DNA of 9,513 nucleotides. Source: Actinomycetota bacterium (GTDB lineage Bacteria; Actinomycetota; Thermoleophilia; Gaiellales; Gaiellaceae). Numbering within the stretch: position 1 is the stretch's first letter; every line of letters starts with the position of its first letter. A program made the translations under genes and the position numbers. Location: positions 1 through 9,513 of the forward strand of contig JAFALP010000337.1 of the NCBI GenBank assembly GCA_019234175.1, in the 5' to 3' direction. A model generated the notes under the pieces. The model had not been told where the DNA came from, did not search any database, and worked only from the letters and a program-made list of their open reading frames with translations. Shown in pieces: positions 1 to 7,118 of this stretch.

Positions 1-1314
1 CCCGGCCAGGACGCCTCCGGTCACGACCGCAACGGTGAACGGGATGAGGAACATCTTCCCGAGCGAGCGAAGCGACGCCTTCCGCCACGCGACGAGCGGC
101 CCGAGTCCCATGAGCAGGATGAGCGGGAGCCCGAACGTGTGCAGGAAGAAGTCGTAGTACGGCTTCGACACCGAGCGCGTCGTGCCGTTCACCGCCTGCG
201 TCAGGATCGGGTAGACGACGCCCCAGAGGATCGTCAGCGCGAGCGCGACGAGGAGGAGGTTGTTGTAGAGGAAGGTCGCCTCGCGCGAGACGAGCGACTC
301 GAGCTTCGTCTTCGCCTTCAGCAGCGGCAGCCGGATGTAGATGAGCGCGACGGAGAAGACGACCACGACGACGATGAAGCCGAGGAACCAGCCGCCGATC
401 GAGCTCTGCGTGAACGAGTGGATGGAGTTGATGACGCCCGACCGCGTCAGGAACGTGCCGAAGAGCGAGAGGCAGAACGCGAGCGTCACGAGCGTCACGT
501 TCCACACCTTCAGCATCCCGCGCTTCTCCTGGATCATCACCGAGTGCAGGAACGCGGTGGCCGCGAGCCACGGCATCAGCGCCGCGTTCTCGACCGGGTC
601 CCACGCGTAGTAGCCGCCCCAGCCGATCTCGACGTAGGCCCAGTGCGCGCCGAGCAGCTGGCCGACGCCGAGGAACGTCCACGCGGCGAGCGTCCACCGG
701 CGCGTGACGATGATCCAGCGCTCGTCGCTCCGCTTGGAGAGCAGCGCGCCCATCGCGAACGCGAACGGGATGGTCAGCCCGACGTAGCCGAGATAGAGCA
801 GCGGCGGGTGCGCAAGCATGTAGGGGTTCTGCAGGGACGGATCCATGCCCGCGCCGTCCGCAGGCGCCGCAGCCGTCTTGAACGGGCTGGAGACGAAGCA
901 GAGCATGAACGTGAAGAACACGGCAACGCCGCCCAGCACGGGCACGGTCCAGGTGACGAGGTCGCTCGACTTCCTGTTCAGGAAGACAGCGAGCGCGGCG
1001 TAGCCGGTGAGCACGAGCAGCCACAGGAGCAGCGACCCCTCCTGCCCGCCCCAGAACGCCGAGAGGGCGTACCCGAGCGGCAGCGAGTGGCTCGTGTGCT
1101 GTGCGACGTAGACGAACGAAAGGTCGCGGCGCGCGAGCGCGACGATGAGCACGACGGACGCGACCACCGTCGTCCCGAACGCGGCGTAGAGTGCGTTCTG
1201 CGCGGAGACCGCGAGCCTGCGACGGCGCTTCCACGCGGCGAGCGACCCGCCGACGAGCGCGTACAGGACGAGCGCGAAGCTCAGGAGGAGCGCGGCGCGG
1301 CCGAGCTGCGCCAC
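1..1314 (-). CDS. ccmF: Cytochrome c haem lyase subunit CcmF (partial, C-terminus beyond left edge)
   Basis: CcmF is the integral-membrane part of the System I haem lyase, which attaches haem to apocytochrome c outside the cytoplasmic membrane. The frame is open for 438 codons from a GTG at 1314 to base 1. Full-length CcmF is usually about 650 residues, so roughly the C-terminal third is missing. Family signatures are visible: FWGGQEGSLLLW near residues 87-98, HPPLLYLGY at 169-177, and the tryptophan-rich WWD haem-handling motif WGGYYAWDPVEN at 232-243 followed by MPWL. Candidate haem-ligand histidines by analogy with the E. coli protein are H169 and H299 (periplasmic pair) and H257 (one of the membrane pair); the fourth would lie outside the window. 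Many hydrophobic segments match a multi-pass protein. The GTG lies one base after the ccmE stop codon, with no convincing Shine-Dalgarno site, which suggests translational coupling. The identification is very secure; the start is less so. Confidence 0.96.
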   Translation of the reverse strand, partial: MAQLGRAALLLSFALVLYALVGGSLAAWKRRRRLAVSAQNALYAAFGTTVVASVVLIVALARRDLSFVYVAQHTSHSLPLGYALSAFWGGQEGSLLLWLLVLTGYAALAVFLNRKSSDLVTWTVPVLGGVAVFFTFMLCFVSSPFKTAAAPADGAGMDPSLQNPYMLAHPPLLYLGYVGLTIPFAFAMGALLSKRSDERWIIVTRRWTLAAWTFLGVGQLLGAHWAYVEIGWGGYYAWDPVENAALMPWLAATAFLHSVMIQEKRGMLKVWNVTLVTLAFCLSLFGTFLTRSGVINSIHSFTQSSIGGWFLGFIVVVVVFSVALIYIRLPLLKAKTKLESLVSREATFLYNNLLLVALALTILWGVVYPILTQAVNGTTRSVSKPYYDFFLHTFGLPLILLMGLGPLVAWRKASLRSLGKMFLIPFTVAVVTGGVLAG

Positions 1315-1315
1315 G

Positions 1316-1720
1316 CTAGGTGTTCGTCTTCGCCGGCGTGTACTTCGACGGGCACTTCGTCACGAGCGAGCCCGGCTTCGCGACGAACGTGCCCTCGCGC
1401 AGCGTCCCCTCGACGACGATCTGGCGTCCGGTCCGGAAGAGATCGGGGACGCTGCCCGTGTACAGCACCCGGGTGCGGGCGGCCCCGCCGCCGTGGTCGT
1501 CCTTCATCAGGAACCGAAGGCCGCCCGTGCTCTGCGCACTCCCCGCCACATGGCCGACCACCGTGCCCACGAGCAGGACGTCCTGCCCCCGGTGCTGGGC
1601 GAGCGTGCTCGGCGAGATCTCCGGCGTGCCTGCGCCTGCGATCGACGTGTAGAGGATGAAGACCGCGAGCGCTGCAGCGACGGAGAGCGCGATGACCAGG
1701 CGAGCTGGGCTCCGCTTCAC
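1316..1720 (-). CDS. ccmE: Cytochrome c maturation haem chaperone CcmE, Cys-type (CXXXY)
   Basis: CcmE receives haem outside the membrane, holds it covalently and passes it to CcmF. The 134-residue product begins with a short basic stretch (MKRSPAR) and one membrane anchor at about residues 8-28, followed by a beta-rich domain fitting the CcmE OB fold: LAQHRGQDVLLVGTVVGHV at 40-58, GLRFLMKDD at 67-75, RVLYTGSVPDLFRTGR at 84-99 and IVVEGTLREGTFVA at 101-114. The haem-binding motif near the C-terminus reads CPSKY (C123 to Y127), the cysteine variant known from some sulfate reducers and archaea, in place of the HXXXY of E. coli. The start is a GTG at 1720, 21 bases after the stop of the upstream small gene, with only a poorly spaced GGGG before it. 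The ccmF start follows immediately. Length and order fit a ccmEF operon. Confidence 0.93.
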   Translation of the reverse strand: MKRSPARLVIALSVAAALAVFILYTSIAGAGTPEISPSTLAQHRGQDVLLVGTVVGHVAGSAQSTGGLRFLMKDDHGGGAARTRVLYTGSVPDLFRTGRQIVVEGTLREGTFVAKPGSLVTKCPSKYTPAKTNT

Positions 1721-1741
1721 GCCCCGGATCGTACCCGAGCG

Positions 1742-1978
1742 CTACGCGCTGTTCGTGGCACGACGAGCAGGCACGCGATAGCCGTGCTCGGCGCACAACG
1801 AGCCCGGCGCCTCCTCGGTGAGGGCGTCGCAGTAGCCCTTGCCGTAGGCGGCCCGGAGAAAGGCGGCGACGACCTCGAGGCTCCATTCCGAGATGTCGCC
1901 CGCTTCCCGCCAGAGATCGGCGAGGCGGAGGTCGATGTCGAGCTCCAGCAGGTCGATGCGTGACGGGTGCTTGGCCAT
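1742..1978 (-). CDS. Uncharacterised 78-residue protein upstream of ccmE
   Basis: I do not recognise a named family. The 78-residue product starts MAKHPSRIDLLELDIDLRLA and continues with a helical-looking, acidic and aromatic section (DLWREAGDISEWSLEVVAAFLRAAYGKGYCDAL, residues 21-53), then a basic C-terminus containing CAEHGYRVPARR (62-73). No signal peptide or membrane segment is seen, so it is probably cytoplasmic. It has two cysteines (C50 and C62). The frame stays open upstream to 2908, but that part is antisense to the TIM-barrel gene and low-complexity arginine-rich, so the ATG at 1978 is the sensible start. No Shine-Dalgarno site precedes the ATG, but a TACGTT (TANNNT-type -10) lies six bases before it, which suggests a leaderless mRNA. 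It lies 21 bases before ccmE on the same strand and is likely co-transcribed with it; a role in cytochrome maturation is not shown. Confidence 0.72.
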   Translation of the reverse strand: MAKHPSRIDLLELDIDLRLADLWREAGDISEWSLEVVAAFLRAAYGKGYCDALTEEAPGSLCAEHGYRVPARRATNSA

Positions 1979-2008
1979 GTCGAAAACGTAGAAACTGGGT
2001 CGGACGGA
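1979..2008. promoter_or_regulatory. Compact 30-bp divergent intergenic region with a probable leaderless promoter
   Basis: Only 30 bases separate the divergent ATG codons at 1978 (minus) and 2009 (plus). The spacer is clearly A/T-richer than its surroundings (GAAAACGTAGAAACTG at 1982-1997). On the minus strand TACGTT (plus-strand 1985-1990) matches the actinobacterial -10 pattern TANNNT and stands six bases from the ATG, the spacing expected when transcription begins at the start codon. On the plus strand TAGAAACT (1989-1996) is a weaker -10-like element, 12 bases before the TIM-barrel ATG. No clear -35 element is seen for either gene. The reading is by eye and inferential. Confidence 0.4.
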
Positions 2009-2845
2009 ATGGGCGCGATCAAGTTCGGACCGGCACGAATCCCCTCCCGCGAGAGCCCCGAGACGGCGATCGAGGCGCTGCTCGCGCTCGGGTACTCCGC
2101 CTGCGAGATCGACTTCGAGGGGAAGTTCTGGATGGACTACGACTTCGCCGCGCAGCTCGGCGCGCTCGCCCGCGACGCCGGCGTCGTGCTCTCCGTCCAC
2201 GCGCCGCTCGCGGGCTTCATGGGGCACGCCGAGCGCGGGAAGAAGCTGAACATGGCCGTCGGCATGCTCGACCATTCGGCCGGCATCGCCGCCGCGTGCG
2301 GCGCGGAGGTGGTCGTCTTCCATCCAGGGTTCCTGCTCGGGCGCACGCGCGACGAGGCGATCGACTCCGTCGTCGAGCAGCTGGGCGAGCTGCGCGAGCG
2401 GCTGGAGAAGAAGGACCGCGCGGTGCCGTTCGGCGTCGAGGTGATGGGACGCGTGCGCGACCTCGGTTCGCTCGACGACGTGCTCGCCATCTCGGAGCGC
2501 ACGGGCTGGGTCCGCCCCGTTCTCGACTTCGCGCACATGCATGCGACGAGCGACGGCCTCTTCACCGGGGTCGAGCCGTTCCTGAACGCGCTGGAGGCGA
2601 CGGACGCGGTGCTCGAGCCGGGCGCGCCCTTTCACATCCACTTCAGCGACATCGCGTTCGCGAACCGGAACGAGACGAAGCACCTCCCCTACGGCGAGGG
2701 GACGCTGCGCGCGGAGCCGCTTCGGGACGCGCTCGCGCACTTCGAGCGGCCGGCGACGGTGATCAGCGAGTCGCCGGACGTGGAGTCGACTCAGGCCATC
2801 GGCGCGGTGCTTCTCGGCACGAGCTCGGCGAGCCGAGCCTCGTAG
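2009..2845 (+). CDS. TIM-barrel protein, endonuclease IV / xylose isomerase-like family
   Basis: The 278-residue product fits the AP endonuclease 2 / sugar phosphate isomerase-epimerase superfamily of metal-dependent TIM barrels. Conserved strand-end motifs appear in order: SVHAPL (H64), VVVFHPGF (H105), FGVEVMGR (E144), VLDFAHMHA (D173, H176), FHIHFSD (H209, H211), a loop NETKHLPYGEG (H225) and ISESPD (E254). These line up with most of the nine metal ligands of E. coli endonuclease IV. The Asp two residues before H225 (D229 in E. coli) is Thr223 here. The protein could be an abasic-site nuclease or a sugar isomerase/epimerase; the sequence does not decide between them. An in-frame ATG at 1967 would add 14 residues, but it would overlap the divergent gene and lacks family resemblance, so ATG 2009 is preferred (start confidence moderate). 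The last 55 bases overlap the convergent cyclase gene. Confidence 0.85.
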   Translation: MGAIKFGPARIPSRESPETAIEALLALGYSACEIDFEGKFWMDYDFAAQLGALARDAGVVLSVHAPLAGFMGHAERGKKLNMAVGMLDHSAGIAAACGAEVVVFHPGFLLGRTRDEAIDSVVEQLGELRERLEKKDRAVPFGVEVMGRVRDLGSLDDVLAISERTGWVRPVLDFAHMHATSDGLFTGVEPFLNALEATDAVLEPGAPFHIHFSDIAFANRNETKHLPYGEGTLRAEPLRDALAHFERPATVISESPDVESTQAIGAVLLGTSSASRAS

Positions 2846-5784
2846 CCGACGGCCTCGTCCTCCCGGCCGCGCTCCGCGTAGAAGTGCACGAGCCGGCGGA
2901 GCGCCCACCGCTCCGGAGCGCGCATGTGCGACTGCCGCAGCTCGCCGACCGCTTCCCGCAGCAACGCCTCGGCCTCGTCGTCGCGACCCTGCGCGGCGCG
3001 GACGGACGCGAGCGACAGCTTCGTCGTGGACAGGGAGATGCGATCCTCGCCGCCGACGGACGCGCGCGCCTCGAGCGCGAGCCGCTCAGCCTCCTCGAGA
3101 CGGCCGAGCTTCACGTAGACCTCGGCGAGCGAGCGCTGCGCCTCGCACAACCGCGCGCGGTCGTTCAGGCCCTTCATCGTGCGCACCGCTTCGACGAGCA
3201 GCTTCTCCGCGCGCGTGAGGTCGCCCTGTGCCATTGCGGCGCGCGCGATCATCATGTTCGCGTGCGCCTCGGCGGCGGTGTTTCCGATCTCGCGATAGAT
3301 CTCACGCGCGGCTGTGTATGCGGCCTCGGCCTCGACCTCGTTCATGCGCCAGTTCTCGAGCGAGGCGCGCGTGGCCAGCGCCTGCGCGCGGCCGATCATG
3401 CTGCCGCTCTCCTCTGCGAGCTCGGCGATGCGATCGACGAGCGGCTCCGCCTCGTCGATCTCGAGCCGAAGGACGTACATCTCCGCCAGGCCCATGGTGA
3501 TGAAGACCTCCTGGTCCTTGCGGCCGGCCGTGCGCGCGGCCTCGAGCGCGAGCTTCGCCCAGCGCTCGAACGCGTCGGCGTCTCCCACCCACTGCGCCAC
3601 CGATGCGGCGGCGCGCAGCGCCTCGAACTGGATGTCGGGCGCCTCGCCCGTGAGCACCTCGACCGCCTCCTCGGCGAGCTGGCGCGCGGCGACGGCGTCG
3701 GCGCGCTGGTTCAGCACCGCCTCGGCGAGCGCGGTGAGCGCGCGGCCCTGCAGGAGCCGCTCGCCGTGTGACGCGGCGACGGACGCGACGTCCTCCATCT
3801 CGACGATGACCGCGGTCATGTCGCCGAGCCGCCAGGCGGCGCGCGCGGCGAAGTAGCGGCGCTCGAGGGTCGGTGACAGCTCGACCGAGCGGAGAAGCAG
3901 CTTCCGCGCGCTGCGGAACGCCTCGCGCGAGAGCGCACGCCGGCCGGCGTGGCTGAGCGCGGAGGCGGCCTCCTCGGCGAGCTCCGGCGGCGCGGCGCCG
4001 TCGAGCTCGGCGAGCAGCCGCGCGGCCTGGTCGAGGTGGAACGCCTTGATCTCGACGAGCTCGTCTCCCGCCTTCTCGGCGAGCCAGAGCGCGAACGCCC
4101 GGTGCAGCTCGGCCCGCGAGAGCTTCGAGAGGCCCGCGTACGCAACCTCGCGGATGAGCACGTGGCGGAACTTGTACGCCTGCTCGCCGCTGATGGACGC
4201 GCGCGGCTCGCGCACGATCAGGTCGCGGAGGAGCAGCCCGTCGAGGGCGTCGCCGACGTCGTCGACCTCGGGGGCGAGCTGCTCGAGCGCGCCCGCCATG
4301 AAGATGCGGCCCATCGCCGAGGCGCGCTGCAGCAGCGTCCGCTCGGACATGGGCAGACGGTCGATGCGCGCGGCGATCAGCGCCTGCAGGGTGTCGGGGA
4401 TGCGCTCGACGCCGTCGCCGTCGCGCTCGGCGAGCATCCTGATCGTCTCCTCGACGAAGAGCGGGTTGCCCTCGGTCTTCGCGAGCACGGTCTCGATGTC
4501 GAGCGGAAGGTCCAGCTCGGCCGTGAGCGCCTCGAGCAGCTGGGCGCTCTCCTCCGGCTGCAGCGGCTCGAGCTCGAGCGTCGTCGCGCGCACGCGCCCA
4601 CCGCCCCACGTTGGGCGGACGTCGAGCAGCTCGGGCCGCGCGACGCAGAGGATGAGGAGCGGGTACTCGCGCACCCACGCCGCGAGATGCTCGATGAGCT
4701 CGAGCAGCGGCTCCTCGCCCCAGTGCACGTCCTCGAACATGAGCACGAGCGGCTGCGCGGCGGCGAGCTGCTCCGCCCATGCGCGCGCGGCCCACGTGAT
4801 CTCCTGTTGGCCGCGCTCGCCTTCCACCGCTTCGAGCACGCCGACGGCGAGCGCGAGCAGGTCGGCGACGGCCTCGTCCTCGCACGTCTCGCGGAGCTTC
4901 TTCTGCGCCTCGTCGAGCGGGTCGTCGTCGGAGATGCCGGCGGAGGCCTTCACCATCTCGGCGAGCGGCCAGTAGGTGACGCCTTCGCCGTACGGCAGGC
5001 AGCGGCCGGAGAGGACGAGCGCGCGGTCGAGGCCGGCGGCGAACTCGCGGGCGAGCCGGCTCTTGCCGACGCCCGGGTCGCCGTAGATGGTGACGAGCGA
5101 CGCGCGCTTGTCGCGCACCGCGCGCGTGAAGGTGTTCTCGAGCAGCTCCAGCTCGGCGTCGCGGCCGACGAGCGGCGCCGCGAGCGAGCGGAGCGGGCGG
5201 CCGAGCTCGGTCACGCAGACGACGCGCCGGGTCTCGACCGGGCGGTCGAAGCCGCGCAGCTCGACGGCCTCGAGCGGCTCCAGCTCGATCCGTCCCTGCA
5301 CGAGGCCGGCCGTGCCGGGGCCGACGAGGATCTCCATCGGGCCGGCGAGCTGCTGCAGCCGCGCGGCGATGTTCACCGGCTCGCCGGTGGCGAACGTGGA
5401 GTCGTGGTTCTCCTCCGCGACGACCTCGCCCGACTCGATGCCGATGCGCGCCTGGAGGTCGAGCTCCTTCACCTTCGCGAGCGTGGCGAGGCCGGCGCGG
5501 ACGGCGCGCTCGGCGTCGTCCTCGTGGGCGAGCGGGATGCCGAACGCGGCCATGACGGCGTCGCCGGCGAACTTCTCCACGGTTCCGCCGTGCGTGACGA
5601 TGCAGTGGGCCACCTCGTCGAAGAACCGGCTCACCTGGCGGCGCACGACCTCCGGGTCGCGGCCGGTCAGGCCCTTCGTCGAGTCGACGAGGTCCACGAA
5701 CAGGACTGTTGCCAGCTTGCGCTCCACACCCACATGGTACGTGGGCACCGCCGGGCTAGGATCGGCGCGGAATGCTGAATCCAT
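2791..5784 (-). CDS. Class III nucleotide cyclase - P-loop ATPase - TPR regulatory protein
   Basis: This 997-residue multidomain signalling protein is typical of actinobacteria. Residues 21-195 are a class III adenylate/guanylate cyclase domain: metal aspartates D31 (VLFVDLVDST) and D75 (EKFAGDAVMA), the purine-contacting K71, and transition-state N138 and R142 (PVNIAARL). Residues 205-450 are an AAA/STAND-type ATPase: Walker A GDPGVGKS (235-242), Walker B LVLMFEDVHW (346-355), and a following strand LLILCVARPE (376-385). Residues about 450-590 look like a winged-helix/helical extension (RHVLIREVAYAGLS). From about 600 to 985 the protein is Ala/Leu/Glu-rich helical repeats resembling TPRs. 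There is no membrane segment. The likely role is ATP-dependent signal sensing coupled to cyclic nucleotide formation; substrate and partners are unknown. The start is uncertain: ATG 5784 overlaps the divergent mutase gene, whereas GTG at 5733 or 5727 sits just before the conserved ERKLATVLF and may be the true start. The 3' end overlaps the TIM-barrel gene. Confidence 0.93.
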   Translation of the reverse strand: MDSAFRADPSPAVPTYHVGVERKLATVLFVDLVDSTKGLTGRDPEVVRRQVSRFFDEVAHCIVTHGGTVEKFAGDAVMAAFGIPLAHEDDAERAVRAGLATLAKVKELDLQARIGIESGEVVAEENHDSTFATGEPVNIAARLQQLAGPMEILVGPGTAGLVQGRIELEPLEAVELRGFDRPVETRRVVCVTELGRPLRSLAAPLVGRDAELELLENTFTRAVRDKRASLVTIYGDPGVGKSRLAREFAAGLDRALVLSGRCLPYGEGVTYWPLAEMVKASAGISDDDPLDEAQKKLRETCEDEAVADLLALAVGVLEAVEGERGQQEITWAARAWAEQLAAAQPLVLMFEDVHWGEEPLLELIEHLAAWVREYPLLILCVARPELLDVRPTWGGGRVRATTLELEPLQPEESAQLLEALTAELDLPLDIETVLAKTEGNPLFVEETIRMLAERDGDGVERIPDTLQALIAARIDRLPMSERTLLQRASAMGRIFMAGALEQLAPEVDDVGDALDGLLLRDLIVREPRASISGEQAYKFRHVLIREVAYAGLSKLSRAELHRAFALWLAEKAGDELVEIKAFHLDQAARLLAELDGAAPPELAEEAASALSHAGRRALSREAFRSARKLLLRSVELSPTLERRYFAARAAWRLGDMTAVIVEMEDVASVAASHGERLLQGRALTALAEAVLNQRADAVAARQLAEEAVEVLTGEAPDIQFEALRAAASVAQWVGDADAFERWAKLALEAARTAGRKDQEVFITMGLAEMYVLRLEIDEAEPLVDRIAELAEESGSMIGRAQALATRASLENWRMNEVEAEAAYTAAREIYREIGNTAAEAHANMMIARAAMAQGDLTRAEKLLVEAVRTMKGLNDRARLCEAQRSLAEVYVKLGRLEEAERLALEARASVGGEDRISLSTTKLSLASVRAAQGRDDEAEALLREAVGELRQSHMRAPERWALRRLVHFYAERGREDEAVGYEARLAELVPRSTAPMA
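5757..5762 (+). promoter_or_regulatory. Possible -10 element (TAGGAT) for the mutase operon
   Basis: TAGGAT matches TANNNT and ends nine bases before the mutase ATG at 5772, placing a transcription start at or just before the start codon. The AGGA within it (5758-5761) could alternatively act as a Shine-Dalgarno site with a 10-base spacer, which is long. No good -35 hexamer is visible upstream. The element lies within the divergent cyclase frame if that gene uses its ATG at 5784, and outside it if GTG 5733 is used. Confidence 0.3.
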
Positions 5785-7118
5785 CGGTTTTCAAGGCGTA
5801 CGACGTGCGCGGGATCTACCCCTCCGAACTGGACGAGGAGGGCGCCTACGCGATCGCCCGTGCGGTCGTCGACCAGTTCGAGCCGAGGCGCTTCGCCGTC
5901 GGCCGCGACATGCGCCTGTCCAGCCCCTCCATGGCCGCGGCGGCCATCCGCGGCGCCGTCGACGGGGGCGCCGAGGTGCTCGACCTGGGGATGATCGGGA
6001 CGGAGATGCTCTATTTCGCCGTGGGCGAGCTCGGCCTCGACGGCGGGCTCACCGTCACCGCCTCGCACAACCCGAAGGACTACACCGGAATGAAGATCGT
6101 GCGGCGCGGCGCGCTGCCCGTCGGCGGCGAGTCGGGGCTCCTGGACGTGCGCGACCGCGCCGAGGCGGCCGCCTGGCGGGAGAGGACGCCCGGCTCGGTC
6201 TCGGAGGTGGACATCTGGCCGGGCTACGTCGACCGGGTGATGTCCTTCGTGGACGTGGCGGAGATCCGGCCGCTCAGAGTCGTGATCGATGCGGCGAACG
6301 GGATGGCGGGCGCGATGCTCCCGCCGGTGCTCGAGCGCCTGCCGATGATCGACGCGGTGCGCTGCTTCTTCGACCCGGACGGCAACTTCCCGAGCCACGA
6401 GCCGAACCCGCTCCTGCCGGAGAACCGGGAGTTCATCGTGAAGAAGACGCTCGACGAAGGCGCCGACCTCGGCGTCGCGTTCGACGGCGACGCCGACCGC
6501 TGCTTCTTCGTCGACGACACCGGCGAGTTCGTCCCCGGCGACTTCGTGACCGCGCTCTTCGCCGAGTCTGTGCTGGCGAAGGAGCCGGGCGCGAAGATCA
6601 TCTACGACGTGCGCGCGAGCCGCGCCGTGCCCGAGACCATCGAGCGCGACGGCGGCGTGCCGCTCATCAATCGCGTCGGGCACGCGTTCATCAAGGCGCG
6701 CATGCGCAAGGACCACGCCGCGTTCGGCGGCGAGGTGTCGGGCCATTACTACTTCCGCGACTTCTCGCAGGCGGACACGGGCACCGTCCCGTTCCTGCTC
6801 ATGCTCGAGCTCATCTCGCGGAAAGGGAAGAAGCTGTCGGAGATCCTCGCGCCGCTGCGCGCGAAGTACTTCATCACCGGCGAGCTGAACACGCCGGTGA
6901 AGGACGTCCCGCTGAAGCTCCAGGAGATCAAGGAGCACTACGCCGGCCACGGCGCGACGATCTCGCACCTCGACGGCATCTCCGTCGACTTCCCCGACTG
7001 GCACTTCAACGTGCGGCCGTCGAACACGGAGCCGCTGCTGCGCCTCAACCTGGAGGCGACGTCGGAGGAGCTCATGGAGCAGAAGCGCGACGAGGTGCTC
7101 GCGCTCATCCGCTCGTGA
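5772..7118 (+). CDS. Phosphomannomutase / phosphoglucomutase
   Basis: This 448-residue alpha-D-phosphohexomutase interconverts hexose 6-phosphate and 1-phosphate (mannose and/or glucose) through a phosphoserine, supplying nucleotide-sugar precursors for polysaccharides and glycans in the cytoplasm. All four functional loops are intact: catalytic serine S98 in TASHNPK (96-102), Mg2+-binding DGDADR (238-243), sugar-recognition GGEVSGHYYF (319-328) and phosphate-binding RPSNTEP (415-421). The N-terminus FKAYDVRGIYP is also characteristic. The GEVSGH loop and the length (bacterial PMM/PGM about 450-465 residues) place it with the ManB/AlgC type rather than glucosamine mutase GlmM, but mannose versus glucose preference cannot be read from sequence. 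It is the first gene of a three-gene run: its TGA overlaps the next GTG in GTGA, so the downstream thioesterase is probably translationally coupled. It is divergent from the cyclase gene. Confidence 0.95.
   Translation: MLNPSVFKAYDVRGIYPSELDEEGAYAIARAVVDQFEPRRFAVGRDMRLSSPSMAAAAIRGAVDGGAEVLDLGMIGTEMLYFAVGELGLDGGLTVTASHNPKDYTGMKIVRRGALPVGGESGLLDVRDRAEAAAWRERTPGSVSEVDIWPGYVDRVMSFVDVAEIRPLRVVIDAANGMAGAMLPPVLERLPMIDAVRCFFDPDGNFPSHEPNPLLPENREFIVKKTLDEGADLGVAFDGDADRCFFVDDTGEFVPGDFVTALFAESVLAKEPGAKIIYDVRASRAVPETIERDGGVPLINRVGHAFIKARMRKDHAAFGGEVSGHYYFRDFSQADTGTVPFLLMLELISRKGKKLSEILAPLRAKYFITGELNTPVKDVPLKLQEIKEHYAGHGATISHLDGISVDFPDWHFNVRPSNTEPLLRLNLEATSEELMEQKRDEVLALIRS

Noticed and set aside
139..1659. 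Plus-strand 506-codon open frame
   Set aside because: It is antisense to ccmF and ccmE, consists of Arg/Glu/Asp-rich low-complexity sequence and has no recognisable motif; it is a shadow of GC-biased codons in the real genes.
1979..2908. Upstream extension of the small minus-strand gene to a 388-residue protein
   Set aside because: The extension is antisense to the TIM-barrel gene and is Arg/Glu/Ala-rich noise; only the part from the ATG at 1978 looks like protein.
2846..5778. Long plus-strand frames opposite the cyclase gene (for example 3949-5778)
   Set aside because: They have charged low-complexity composition and no motifs, while the minus strand encodes clear cyclase and Walker motifs over the same bases.
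4855..5784. Possible LuxR-type or DNA-binding regulator identity for the large minus-strand protein
   Set aside because: The N-terminus is a cyclase domain and the C-terminus ends in TPR-like helices; no helix-turn-helix of the LuxR type is visible at the C-terminus.
5667..7004. Minus-strand 445-codon frame opposite the mutase
   Set aside because: It is antisense to an intact phosphohexomutase with all four active-site loops and shows no domain signature.
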